Assembly (NCBI GenBank): GCA_036346395.1 | Contig: CM070611.1 | Coordinates: forward strand, 25,802,473-25,866,472 | Source of the DNA: Hsuehochloa calcarea | Lineage: Eukaryota; Streptophyta; Magnoliopsida; Poales; Poaceae | Direction of reading: 5' to 3' | DNA: 64,000 bases | Shown here: positions 53,301-64,000 of the stretch, piece after piece | How positions within the stretch are numbered: position 1 is the stretch's first letter | Layout of the letters: each line of letters starts with the position of its first letter | Made by a program: the position numbers and the translations under genes | Notes under the pieces: generated by a model | The model's database searches: none | Seen by the model: only the letters and a program-made list of their open reading frames with translations | Told to the model about the DNA's origin: nothing

Positions 53301-53890
53301 TGTCACGACCAGGTCTTGGTCGAAGGTTGTAATCGTGTAGGGCAGGGAGCGCCAGTCAGAGTCTACGACCAGATGCAGCCATGCGGTACTAAAGGGGAAG
53401 GTCCAAACAGCTCAAGACTTAGAGAGAAAAAGCCCAAACCATGTGGAGTCCCAAGGCACGAACGATACTCAACGTAAATAGTGCATGATGTGAACAGTAA
53501 TATCGAATTAGAGTTTGCTTCGGTATGTGCAGCCGGGCCTAGGTCGTGCGTGAGTCATGGAGGGGCGCCATAAGTACCCTTGCCCCCTTCTTTGTATCTC
53601 TTAGACCATTATTTTTAGAAATAACAGATTGAAACAAGTTTGATCTTGTTCTTCCATGTTGGCCGAACCAACTTGAATGGAGAATTGGGAGTTCCAATTT
53701 AGAGTGTTCGACCTTTTCGCTGGGAATTGGGAGCATGATGATTTCACTTGGTGTTCGGTGAAATCAACGCATGTGTTCTTGCGAATTATAGAGTGCTAAT
53801 CCTTGCACGGGCAATGGAAGATCACTACAATTCAAGAGGGGCACGTGAATATTCGATTCTACATCGAGAAGATCGGGTGATCATGTATCA
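53301..53890 (+). repeat. 5' LTR of gypsy element J (590 bp)
   Basis: TGTCACGACCAGGTC ... GATCATGTATCA, followed after four bases by a perfect PBS. A related, minus-oriented LTR start lies at 56,222. Confidence 0.78.
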
Positions 53891-53894
53891 TCTT

Positions 53895-53906
53895 TGGTAT
53901 CAGAGC
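53895..53906 (+). other. Primer-binding site of gypsy element J
   Basis: TGGTATCAGAGC, an initiator tRNA-Met complement. Confidence 0.88.
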
Positions 53907-54302
53907 TCCATTTACTTGATAGGATTATTTACCCTTAGTATTAGATTGATTTGCTTGATGTTCTTTTTTTTCCTATCGTCCAATAAACCGAAAATATACA
54001 ACACAAAAATTCTGAGTCTTTAGTTTAATCTGTTATTTCATGTGAGTTTAGTTAGGTTTTAGTCCATTAGAAAAAAATTTACATGCTGATCTTTGTGTTC
54101 ATTTGCGTCGCTTTGTCTTTGAGTACACATAAACCCCATAAAATTTTGTTGAAATACCTGCACCTTTTATCTTGTACCGTCATCGTGGTCATGGTCATAG
54201 GCCAACACCTACCCGCACCTTTTATCTTGTGTTGTGATGCGCGGTCGTGGTCGTAGGCTAACACCTACCCGCACCTATTATCTTGTGCCATGATCGTGGT
54301 CG
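53907..54302 (+). repeat. Leader of gypsy J with ~55-bp tandem repeats
   Basis: From 54,161 a unit of 55-56 bp starting caccttttatcttgt repeats about two and a half times before being cut by element H. The leader resumes at 58,707. Confidence 0.7.
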
Positions 54303-55999
54303 TGATCTATAGGGACACGGGTAGCGTACGCTAGCTAACAATTCAAAAATTCAACCACGTAAACTAGGATGCCATGCAAGCAAGAGATCACATATCGTTA
54401 CCACTAGACGTGTAATGCAGCCGAAGAAGAGTTGGAGTAGCTTGGTTCAACGAAGAGCACATCGAGGTAGTAGTCGTAGTTGATCATTCTCGCAATCGAT
54501 CGTCCTCGTAGTCAATCGTCTTCGCAATTGATCATCCAGCATAGTCAATCGATCGTTCAGCGTCATCGTTGCCGATCTCCTCCAACAACCGATCGTTTTC
54601 CTTGCAAAGTTGTGTGTCGTCATCAAGCGCAACAGCAACCGTAGTAGAGTCTCTATGGTATCCACACGTCCAGCGCAGGAACACCATACGCCAGTGTGCT
54701 AGCACCATGTCGCACAGGAAGGCTCTCTCAAGAAGATAGCAGCTAGAGTTTGGTGGAACAACTCACGTATCCTAGTCTCTACTTCCCTTTCCCCAATAGC
54801 CTCAAGCATCTCCTTATATAGTGCCCGTGACAGATCTATCCGAACATGTTTGACGAATCGTATCCATCCTAGTTTGTTCCAACCCGTTAAGTGTGCGACC
54901 CTATAGATTCATGTGTAGTTTGATTGTGACTTGGAAACCTTTTTCGCCCATGAGTCGTTAGTGGTACCTAGCAAGACATAACGATTCCCAAATACACATA
55001 AATTATATCAGACAAACCTTAATGCAATATAATATATGACCAGGTCCTATTTGGTCTCGACCAGTTCGTAACTCCTTACGACCAGGTTTCAACCAGCCTA
55101 TAACCAGCTCATATTTGGTTTTGATCAATTCGTAACTCCTTACGACTAAGTTTCGACCACTTAGTGATCATATTCGACCAGCCTACGACCAGCTCATATC
55201 TTCATACGACTAGTCCATATGTGATCGAACTAAATGACCAGCTCGTGTATTCTCCCTTTGCCTCACGATATCTGGTTGAACTCCAGGTGAGATATTATGT
55301 CATCCATGGACTGTTCAATACGTTCTCGATCGAGTGTCAGATAACTTCATGCGGTTGAACTCTTCAACCACTAGTGGCATGGCCATACACTTTCATTATC
55401 TGACTACATCAAGGGGTCCAAAGACATCTCTTCTGTTATGTTAGGAGGGGCAAATCTCATATCTGACCAGTCATATTCATCCACATGTTTCATAGCATAC
55501 TCGAAAGCTACCTTTATGACTACCTAGTTACAGAGTAGCCTTTAACAACCAAAAAGTGTACTCTTACACATGTAGGAAACTATGCTAATCTCAGGCCTAA
55601 GGATTATACATCATCATTGCTTGAGACCAACTGATGACACATGAAATCATAACAATCTCAGCAGTGTCTCAAGGTATGTCAATCCAACACCATGGTCTCT
55701 AACATGTGTTCACATTATTGATTCGATATCCCTACATCCATGACCAATGAAATATGGTTATCAATCAATACATATGCTGGTTGACAGGATCACTGGTGTT
55801 CCGACTAGTGACATCCGACCAGAGATACATTTAGAACGACATCATATAAGTTAAAAGAGCTTCACCAACAAGTCACATACTTGTTAATCTTTATAATAGA
55901 TGATTCATTCAAGGAACAAAATAACACTTATTCAATAACTCATAAACATAGACATGATACAATCAGCTCTATGAATGCCTTTCGGACATATCACCAACA
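54303..55999 (-). repeat. 3' LTR of copia H (1,697 bp)
   Basis: Starts on the minus strand with TGTTGGTGATATG at 55,999. The size and start resemble Angela/BARE LTRs. Shares long blocks with 57,366-58,700 and, in the opposite orientation, with 62,050-63,639. Confidence 0.85.
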
Positions 56000-56012
56000 G
56001 TCTCCCACTTGC
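56000..56012 (-). other. Polypurine tract of copia H
   Basis: Minus strand AGTGGGAGAC just before the LTR, as in Angela/BARE elements. Confidence 0.75.
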
Positions 56013-56221
56013 ACTAGAGTCAATCATATAGGTATCTTATACCCATTGCTCTTGTGTGCGCCTCATGCTTTGGTTACGAGAGAGGCTTTGTCAATGGATC
56101 AGTAATATTCAAATCTATGTGTACTTTGCATATCTTCGCATCACCTCTTTCAATGATCTCACGAATAATGTGATATCGTCAAAGTATGTATTTGGACTTT
56201 TGATGCAATCTAGGCTCCTTA
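56001..56221 (-). pseudogene. Copia H RNase H C-terminal remnant
   Basis: Minus-strand frames give SPNTYFDDITLFVRSLKEVM then RRYAKYT and, after a shift, a DPLTKPLSR-like segment. It stops where the J-family LTR fragment begins. Confidence 0.65.
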
Positions 56222-56940
56222 TGATACGGGGTGCCCGATCTTCTCGACGTAGAACCTCTCGATAACTTATGTATCCTGACGAACCATCAGCTGATCCCCC
56301 GCGCCAATGCACGGACTTGCAACTCTATGGAAAATTCGCCCAAACACACACTTGATTGGATCCTCGCTGACCAAAAGTGAAGATCATCGAACCATCAATT
56401 CCCAGCGAAAAAGAAGAACGACCCCTTGTTCTCAACGTCCAATTCCCTCTGTTTTGGCTATAAGCATAACAGGAGAATCAAGCAAAAGCTTTGAAAATAT
56501 ATTAAATATGGTCTGAGATTACAATAGGGGTCTAACCCTCAATATATAGTGCCCCTTCTCCTCCTCATGGCTGGCAAAGAGGCTCTACTCCTACTCTAAT
56601 TCGGAATTAGAACTCCTACTCCAATTCCGACTCAATCTAAAACAAAAAGGAAACTCTAATTTTACAACTGTTATATTGTTTCGGTCATATCTTTTGACAC
56701 AGGAGGAATTTCGGAGTGAGGGAGGATCTGTTGGATCGAGATTGAAGTTATCTTTCCAACAAGCCCAAGAACACTCGAATCGGACTCCATTTGTGAAAGT
56801 TATGACCGTTTTAATCCGGATTGTCATGCTGATTCCGAATCCGAATTTGATTATGAGTTGATTTCGAATTTGATTTCGGTTGGGGTTATGGGAGATCTGA
56901 TTTGGGTTTGAAAATCTTATCCAAAACTTGAGCTTTAAGT
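56222..56940 (-). repeat. Gypsy J-family LTR fragment inside copia H (right limit approximate)
   Basis: Plus-strand start tgatacggggtgcccgatct corresponds to the complement of the LTR J end (53,855-53,890), and similarity runs to the aattcccagcgaaaa block near 56,398-56,412. A TATA-like region and a gene-internal tail follow. The sequence to 57,365 is related to 53,160-53,290. Confidence 0.6.
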
Positions 56941-57365
56941 TCTTGGGCTTTCTCCCCTTTTGCTCTCCCATCACACGGCTTCCTTTCTCCTTTATCAGCC
57001 GCATGGGCTGCTTGACTTTCTCATTCCCAACCGCTTTGACCTTCATGTTCTTCATCACTTGGCAACAAATACGGGTATCCTCCTCCTTGTGCTCCTCTAT
57101 TGCTTTGGCTCCGGCCTCCCTCTCGGTTCCAAAGAGTTTAAACTTGTCAAACCTGAGAATGCACAAAGTATTGCTTTTACGTAGTATCCAATTCTCACGG
57201 AAAACACAAAGAAATTTGTTAAGAAATAATTGCACCTGTTGTTTGAGAAGTGTAGCTCTTGCTTCATAAACAGCCTCATAAGTAGTCGGGATATCCTCAT
57301 CATCCTCCCTTTCTTCAAAAAAAGCCATCCTCGGTTTTTGATAGCCTGAAAATGTGCTACACAAA

Positions 57366-58700
57366 GTCCAGGACAGGAACATCGTACGCCGGTGTGCTAG
57401 CACCAAGTCGCATGGGAAGGCTCTCTCAAGAAGATGATGGCTAGGGTTTGGTGGAACAACTCACGTATCCTTGTCTCCACTTTCCTTTCCCCAATAGCCT
57501 CAAGCATCTCCTTATATAGTGCCAGCGACGGATCCTATCTGAGCACGTTTGATGAATCGTATCTGTACTGATTTGTTCTAACCCGTTAAGTGTGTGACCT
57601 TGTAGGTTCATGTGTAATTCAGTTGTGATTCGGAAACCTTTGCCGACCACAAGTCGTTAGTGGTACCTAGATGGACATAATGATTTTTTGAATACCCATA
57701 AATTATATTGGACGAACCTTAATACAATATGATCTACGACCAGGTCCTATTTGGTCTCGACCAGTTCAGAACTCCTTATGACCAGGTTTCAACCAGCCTA
57801 CGACCAGCTCATATTTGGTCTTGATCTGTTCGTAACTCCTTACAAGGAGGTTTCGACCACTTAGTGATTATGTTCGATCAGCCTATGACTAGCTCGTATC
57901 TTCACACGTCTAGTCGGCATCTGATCGAACTGAACGACCAGCTCGTGTATTCTCCCTTTGCCTCACGATATCTGGTTGAACTCCAGGTGAGATATTATGT
58001 TATCCATGGACTGTTCAATACATTCTCGATCGAGTATCAGATAACTTCATGTGGTCGAACTCTTCAACCACTAGTGGCATGGCTATGCACTTTCTTTATC
58101 CGATCACATCAAGGGGCCCAGAGACATCTCTCCTGTTATGTAAGGAGGGGCAAATCCCATACCCGACCAGTCATATTCCTCTGCGTGTTTCATAGCATAC
58201 TCGAAAGCTACCTTTAATGACTACCCTGTTACGGAGTAGCCTTTGGCAACTCCAAAGTGTACTCTTAGACATGTAGGAAACCATGCTGATCTCAGGTTTA
58301 AGGATTATACATCATCATTGCTTGAGACCAATTTATGGCACATGAAATCATAACAATCTCAGCAGTGTCTCAAGGCGAGTCAATCCAACACCATGTTCTC
58401 TAACATGTGTTCACATTATTGATTCAATATCCCTATATCCATGACCGGTAAAATATGGTCATCAATCAATACATGTGCTGATCGATAGGATCACTAGTGT
58501 TCTAACCAGTGACATCCGACTAGAGATACATTTAGAATGACATCATATAAGTTAAAAGAGCTTCACCAACAAGTTACATACTTGTTAATCTTTATAAAAG
58601 ATGATTCATTCAAGGAACAGAATAACACTTATTCAATAACTTACAAACATAGACGTGATACAATCATCTCTATGATTGCCTCTAGGGCCTATCACCAATA
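57366..58700 (-). repeat. 5' LTR of copia H, truncated (about 1,335 bp)
   Basis: Matches 54,680-55,999 closely over its whole length (for example the cctcacgatatctggttgaa block at 55,261 and 57,960). It lacks the last ~360 bp of the LTR and the PBS. Confidence 0.82.
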
Positions 58701-58706
58701 TGGTCG

Positions 58707-59609
58707 TTGTCGTAGCCCAACACCTACCCGTACCAGGACTTCTGGGTTTTTGGTTGGGCCAAAAGTAACTTCACTTATATCTTTTCATCTTTGAGACTAG
58801 ATATTGATAATTGTATTAGGGTTGTTCGTAGGCATATTTACAGTTGTTGAGTTGTGATGCTTGTGCAATCAAGAGGTGAGCAAACCCTAATTCGGCCATT
58901 GTAAGAGCAAAGAAGAAAAGGTAGCCGAATACAAGAAAAGCCACGGCTTGAAAAAGTATAAAAAAAGAGATCAAAACCATATATTACTATTACCTACTTC
59001 TCCTTTTGCTTGCCCTACAAGCCAAGGAGGAGGAAGTTTGCACGTTCGTACGGCTGAGTTTTCAAAAGAGTGAAAAAGAGAAAAAGAAAGAAAGTAGTGG
59101 CCGAATTTTGGTGAGTAAATTCTAGTCCATAATTTCAGATTGTATATTTATTCCTTTTGAACAATCTTGTGCCCTTACATATACATTTGCAATTGGCTAG
59201 TGTCTCTCCTAGTACTTGGTGCAAAACGAGCTAGTTTTCATCTCAATTTCAGATTGCTTCTTACTAGCTCATCTCATTGTTTGCATTAAGTCACATTTAT
59301 CTTTGTGTGTGCGTTCATACACCTCGCTTAAACCTTTTTGAATCAACATCTAGGCAAAGTATTCTAGCTTGGATTATTACTTATCTTTACAACAACTTGA
59401 ATTTCAGATTGCATAGGTTATACACTTGCATACCAAGCTCCACTATAAATCCATTGTTGTGCAATTGTTAAGCACTCTTAAATTCGCTTGATCATCACCT
59501 TGCTGTTGTAACTACTACCAAGTGTAAGTATTTGGCCTCAATTCGCTTCGAAAAGGTAAGAACTTTGTTTGGGAGAGAAAAGAGTGAGATTGAGTGATTT
59601 CTATAAAAT
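58707..59609 (+). other. Gypsy J leader, continued
   Basis: Non-coding sequence after the H insertion; it starts with the remainder of the tandem-repeat unit (ttgtcgtagcccaacaccta). No ORF is supported. Confidence 0.55.
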
Positions 59610-60166
59610 TGTACATATTCGTTGCTTTACTACTAACTATAGAAGATCGCGAGTATACGTATCTTCCTTTCTATGGTAGTAATGATCCAGAGGAGTATCT
59701 TAAGTGGGTACAAGACATGGAGTTCGAACTTGAATCCCAGAAGTTTGAATCAGAAGCCAAGAAAGTTAGAGTTTCCACTGTGTTTTTTTAGGACTATGCC
59801 TCTAGTTGGTGGCAACAACTAAGTGGAAAACGATTCATTACATCTTGGGTCAATTTAAAATGGACTATGAGAAGGGAATTTGTTCCATCCTATTATAAGC
59901 GAGAACTACTACTCCATGTGGAGAGCATTGCACAAGGAGGTAAAGTTGTCAAAGACTACTATGTTGAGTTGAGTCATGCAATGCGCTGTGCCACTATCAC
60001 TAGTGCATATCAAGAAAAGAAATACTTCAAAGCAGGCTTAAATTTTCAAATCGTTTCTGCACTTCAAGTTCAATATTTTTGTAGTCTGCAAGATTTTGTG
60101 AAATATGCTATAAAGGTGAAAAAGAGATTTAAAGATATGCAAGCACATCAATTAAATCTACACTGA
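59610..60166 (+). pseudogene. Gypsy J gag remnant
   Basis: REYTYLPFYGSNDPEEYLKW then VQDMEFELESQKFESEAKKV is the start of a Ty3/gypsy retrotransposon gag domain. A stop or frameshift at about 59,792 separates it from DYASSWWQQLSGKRF and the helical remainder (FVPSYYKRELLLHVESIAQG, FVKYAIKVKKRFKDMQAH). No zinc knuckle follows. Confidence 0.82.
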
Positions 60167-60193
60167 CTCTTTAGTTCTCATTCATCCACTGGT

Positions 60194-60829
60194 GTGTCAC
60201 TTAAGAAGACGGTCAAGTATGGAAAATTTTTTGTGGCTGAGGCGATAAGTAGTGTTGCCCCGTCACAAACCGCAATTCATGAGGAGATCATGGATGATGG
60301 CAATTGCGCCATTGTTGTCTCACGATTAATGGAAGATAAGATGCTTCAAAACCGATGTAAGGATAAGAGCCACATAGCCAAATTGAGTGAGAGTGTTGAA
60401 AATTGTGAACTGTATGATTTCACCATATGTGATGTTAAGAGCATCCAATTTCAGAGTGTGAGAGATACACCAAAAGAAATGAGTGAAGTAGATGATAGTA
60501 AAAGCGAGGTTATTGCTGAAATTAATGATTTACTCTCTACTTCTAGTATTGTTTCTCATATTATGCAGATTGACATTAAAGAAGAGAAGTTCAATGTTCA
60601 ACAACCAGCACTGTTGGATGTAAAAGACGAGAAGATAACTACAGTTGGGGATGTAGTGCTTGCTGATCATGAAGAAATGCTATCTACATCACCTACAGCA
60701 ACTAAGGAGGACCTTAAAGGTAACAATAATGATGTTGAATTGAATGTTCCTTTGAATATTCCATGTTGTGAAATTTCTATACTCAATTTACATAATGTGG
60801 AATTGATTAATCATAAGTTTTTACTATAG
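60194..60829 (+). CDS. Unrecognised 211-codon ORF downstream of gypsy J gag
   Basis: Open from an ATG at 60,194 to TAG. The product is polar and acidic, with low-complexity Ser/Thr/Glu segments (DDSKSEVIAEINDLLSTSSI, ATKEDLKGNNNDVELNVPL) and no membrane segment or familiar motif. Gag-pol elements would show protease and RT here, but none is seen. It could be the gag tail of a non-autonomous gypsy derivative. I do not assign a function. Confidence 0.4.
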   Translation: MSLKKTVKYGKFFVAEAISSVAPSQTAIHEEIMDDGNCAIVVSRLMEDKMLQNRCKDKSHIAKLSESVENCELYDFTICDVKSIQFQSVRDTPKEMSEVDDSKSEVIAEINDLLSTSSIVSHIMQIDIKEEKFNVQQPALLDVKDEKITTVGDVVLADHEEMLSTSPTATKEDLKGNNNDVELNVPLNIPCCEISILNLHNVELINHKFLL

Positions 60830-61215
60830 TATCTTCTAATGATTCTTTGTACTATATCATGTTTAATGATCCTAGAGAGCTATCTAGTGTGATTGAGAAT
60901 GTTACTAAAATTTTATGTTTAAAATCACTAGTTAGTACTTATGCCTACACATATAAGTTCAATTTAATTGGAGAATAAGGTGCATATGATATGTTTTATG
61001 TTTATCGAATATGCATTACATGTGGTAAGCTTGCTGAATTGAAATTGTATATTTTGGATAAACAATCTTTTGTGCCATGCGATGCTCACAGTGAGATGAG
61101 TATCGATAATAGTGCTTGTTGTTTTAAAAGATTCCTTAAGCCTACCTGCTTATCCTTTGTTGAACAATCATGTAACATTTTAATTCCAGATTTTATTATG
61201 AGACAAAGATCATAA
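60830..61215 (+). pseudogene. Possible continuation of the gypsy J second ORF
   Basis: Short open stretches (SNDSLYYIMFNDPRELSSVI; then MFYVYRICITCGKLAELKLY to 61,215) follow in shifted frames with the same A/T-rich composition. No domain was recognised. Confidence 0.3.
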
Positions 61216-62049
61216 ATATCTAGAGATACATAAAGCGATATCAATAGCAGGCAACTCATTACACTTCTAAATATATTCAACAATCTGATTATAGCAGAAT
61301 AAGCTGGTCGTAGTACTCAAAAACATGATTATAGCATAATAATCTGGTCGTACGACCAACTCACGATAGGGCTCGATGAAGAACAAGAAGCAGTGCAGTC
61401 TCGAAGCAGAGCATGTCGTTGATGATGCAGCACAACGAGTAGTCGTAAGAGTGCAGTCTCGAAGCAGAGATCGAAGTAGTGCAGACCGTAGTTGTCACAG
61501 TGAAGCGAGTAATCAAATGATGCAGTGCAGAGAGCGGTTGCGCAGATGCGCTGCCTAGAAACCTTATTGCTACCCCGTGCAGGTGAACTCTGCGATAATA
61601 GTTCAGAGATCCGCTCACTGTCCTTCCCGGTGCACACCGAGAAGAATAGACGGCTTAGTTCGACAGCTCAATGCTTCAGCATAGTTGATCAGAGATGAGG
61701 ATAGAAAAATGTAATGAATCGTTAACTTTCGTGTGGACGTCTCCAGATCCTATTTATGGTCGAGACAATTATTCTTTAGTAACTATCATAATAAACCACT
61801 GGTAACCGCTAATTCAAAACCAATTAATGGTAATTAAGTAGTGTTTATTGATCCTGATTGTACACTGGTCTATAGCTTCGACGACCCTGTCGTGCGCATT
61901 GGTACTACCACACCGACGTACGATGTTCCATCTCTGGATGTGTGGATACCGTAGTGGCGCTGCTGTGATGGCTACTGTGCTGAATGAGGATGATCCACGA
62001 CCTTCGCAATAAACACGATAGGTTGCTAGAAGAGAGGATCGGTACCAAG
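61216..62049. repeat. Degenerate LTR-like sequence
   Basis: Contains tggtcgtacgacca (61,345-61,358). Near 61,955-62,049 it has a block in the plus orientation resembling the distal part of the Angela-like LTR at 63,350-63,420 (gtgtggatacc...). It is probably an older LTR split by the next insertion; limits are unclear. Confidence 0.45.
61345..61358. repeat. 14-bp palindrome tggtcgtacgacca, second copy
   Basis: Identical to 9,530-9,543; flanking sequence differs. Confidence 0.85.
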
Positions 62050-63639
62050 TGTTGGAAATATGCTCTAGAGGCAATCATGAAGATGATTATATTTTCTTAT
62101 GTTCATGATATTGGATAATATGTTATCATGTTCCTTGAATGAATCATCACTTATAGATCAATGAGTATGTGACTTGTTGGTGAGAAAGTTAACTTATATG
62201 ATGTCGTTCTAAAGGTATCCCTGGTCGGATGACACTGGTCAGAACACCAATAACTCTATGACCAGCACATGTATTGATTGATGACCATGTTTCACCGATC
62301 ATGGATATAGGGATATCAAATCAATAATGTGAGCACATGTTAGAGAACATGGGGCTGGATAGACCCACCTTGAGACACTATTGAGATTGTTATGATTATA
62401 TGTATCATTAGTTGGTCTCAAGTAATGATGATGCATAAATCCTTAGACCTGAGATTAGCATGGTTTCCTACATGTGTAATAGCATTCTTAGGGGTTGCTA
62501 AACGCTACTCGTAACTAGGTAGTTATAAAGGTAGCTTTCGGGTATGCTATGAAACATGTGGAGGGATGTGACTGGTCGGATATATGATTTGCCCCTCCTA
62601 ACATAACAGGAGAGATATCTTTGGGCTCCTCGTTGTGGTTGGATAAAGAAAGTGAATGGTCATACCACTAGTGGTCGAAATGTCGACCACATAAAGTTAT
62701 CCGACACTCGATCGAGAAAGTATTGAACAGTCCATGGATGACACAACATCTCACCTGGAGTTCAACCAGACATCGTGAGGTAAAGGGAGAATGCATGAGT
62801 AGGTCGCTTAGTTCGATCAGTTACGGACTAGTCGTATGGAGATACGAGCTGGTCGTAGCCTGGTCGAACATAATCACAGAGTGGTCGAAACCTGGTCGTA
62901 AGGAGTTACGAACTGATCGTGACCAAATACGACCTGGTTGTATAGAGATACGAACTGGTCGTAAGTGATAAGGACCTGGTCATAGATCATATTACATTAA
63001 GCTTCGTCCGATATATTCTATATGTGTTCGGGAATCGTTATGTACTGCTAGGTACCGCTAACGACTATTGGTCGAAAAAGAGTTTCCAAGTCTCAACCGA
63101 TTACATATGAACCTGTAGAGTCGCACACTTAAAGGGCAAGGATTTGGTTTGGATGTTGATCCAAATTGTCATAGGCGACGAGTTCCTAATGGGCCCCAAG
63201 TTCGAGACCCATCATGGATGCCTATATATAGAGGGGCGGTGGCATGGGGATCATGATGATCTTTGGAAGAACTCCCGAAATCCTAATAGCCACGCCTTCC
63301 TCAACCACTCTGCCGGTACTAGCACTCCAGCGCGTGGTGTTCCTGCCCCGTACGTGTGGATACCTTAGAGGTGTTGTTGCGAAGCATCAACACTAGGACG
63401 ATCCGCAACTCGGGACGATCGCCGGAGGAGGAGGAGGAGACGCGCGCTGAGTACGACCACTCGGATGAGAAGACGCGTCGTGAGTACGACTACGACTGCA
63501 TCGACTCGCTACAACGACTCTACTTCCGCTACGAGTCGGCGCGTCTAGTGGTAATCTCGTGATCTATTACTAGCGGAGGTTCCTTGGTTGCACGATTTTT
63601 TTTTGTTTTGTGCTATCGTAGCCTTCCCGTAACCCAACA
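62050..63639 (+). repeat. Solo Angela-like LTR (1,590 bp)
   Basis: TGTTGGAAATATGCTCTAGAG ... CGTAACCCAACA, the characteristic Angela/BARE-type start and end, in the opposite orientation to copia H. No PBS follows and no polypurine tract precedes, so it is a solo LTR. The flanks ccaag and ctgag match poorly. Confidence 0.8.
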
Positions 63640-63667
63640 CTGAGGATGTTGGACGATCGACTACGAC

Positions 63668-64000
63668 CAGGGGCGGAGCCCAATAGGCCCATCCGGTGTC
63701 ACAGGACACCGGGTTCAAAATTTTTTTTAATGAAGATTAACTCTTTAGTATTATGTGTGCACCCCCAAGCAAAACAATTGTGCACCCGGCCCACGCGCGT
63801 GACGCGCCAGCAGCCTCCACGCGTGGGCGCTGCGGCTCCACGCGGCCCGCGTGGCCACTCGCTCCACGCACGCGACGAGTCCGCAGCTTGCGATTTAGCG
63901 CAACAAGCTAGAGCCCAGCGCCCAGGTCGCCAAAGACTCTTGCCAGCGCTCCAGCAGCGAAGGCGAGAAGGCGAGACTGAGAGAGGCGAGCCTGAGAACT
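63668..64000 (+). mobile_element. Left end of a hAT element (continues outside the window)
   Basis: The terminus caggggcggagcc at 63,668 is a common plant hAT terminal inverted repeat. GC-rich subterminal sequence with cacgcg and gcgtgg motifs follows from 63,780. No transposase is visible before the window ends, and the other end and duplication cannot be checked. Confidence 0.6.

Larger units (their letters stand above)
54303..58700 (-). mobile_element. Angela/BARE-like copia H, internally replaced, nested in the leader of gypsy J
   Basis: The minus-strand 3' LTR (54,303-55,999) is preceded by a polypurine tract and the RNase H end. A partial 5' LTR (57,366-58,700) lies at the far side. 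The same 6 bp, tggtcg, flank both outer ends (54,297-54,302 and 58,701-58,706), a 5-bp duplication plus one chance base or a shifted end. Most of the internal region is gone; a gypsy J-family LTR fragment (from 56,222) occupies the space. Confidence 0.82.

Noticed and set aside
52926..53477. A 183-codon plus-strand frame as a host gene
   Set aside because: It runs from the gypsy remnant K into LTR J (53,301), and its middle part is repeated next to another J-family LTR, so it is repeat-derived.
56591..57406. A 271-codon minus-strand frame as a host gene
   Set aside because: It spans the join between the J-family LTR fragment and the copia H LTR, and half of it is LTR sequence. It shares a block with 53,160-53,290.
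62050..63639. Complete Angela-like element starting at 62,050
   Set aside because: No PBS or internal region follows 63,639; the next feature is a hAT end, so only a solo LTR is supported.

Overview
This is plant nuclear DNA, most likely from a grass or another monocot. The evidence is an intron-containing HVA22-family gene, Angela/BARE-like copia LTRs, gypsy LTRs of 3.7-4.5 kb, hAT elements, and no bacterial-type gene organisation. The only host gene I can support is an HVA22-like (TB2/DP1 family) gene on the minus strand. It has six coding exons between 49,847 (start codon) and 18,450 (stop codon), and they join into a 337-residue open frame. Nearly everything else is transposable-element sequence, mostly decayed and nested.

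Left of the gene (1-18,209) is a minus-strand nest. The host element is a gypsy retrotransposon (5' LTR about 14,175-17,835, PBS 14,157-14,169, gag 8,652-9,240). A 4.5-kb solo LTR (9,394-13,881, target duplication acgat) sits in its leader. A copia element (1-8,651, left end outside the window) sits in its gag. A 573-bp hAT miniature element (16,545-17,117, target duplication cgcacgga) sits in its LTR, next to the TATA box.

Intron 5 of the HVA22-like gene runs from 18,993 to 48,353 (29.4 kb). Only about 1.6 kb of it looks like original intron. The rest is copia A (19,472-29,489, split by a truncated copia D and a 1.6-kb-arm inverted repeat), a broken hAT transposase element (about 29,814-34,262), and copia B (34,348-47,593). 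Copia B carries an inverted gag segment, a 4-kb gypsy solo LTR (35,214-39,176) and a nearly complete opposite-strand copia C (41,570-46,880, perfect target duplication ctacc).

Upstream of the gene (50,260-64,000) are a gypsy pol remnant lacking its polymerase active site, a plus-strand gypsy J (LTR 53,301-53,890, gag 59,610-60,170), and an Angela-like copia H inserted in the leader of J (54,303-58,700, duplication tggtcg). Beyond these lie a solo Angela-like LTR (62,050-63,639) and the end of another hAT element (from 63,668).

The host gene and the repeats meet in one way: all five coding introns have GT-AG borders and the frame is intact, so the gene is predicted to work only if a 29-kb, TE-filled intron is spliced out. 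No rRNA, tRNA or CRISPR was recognised. All calls come from reading the sequence; no database search was run.
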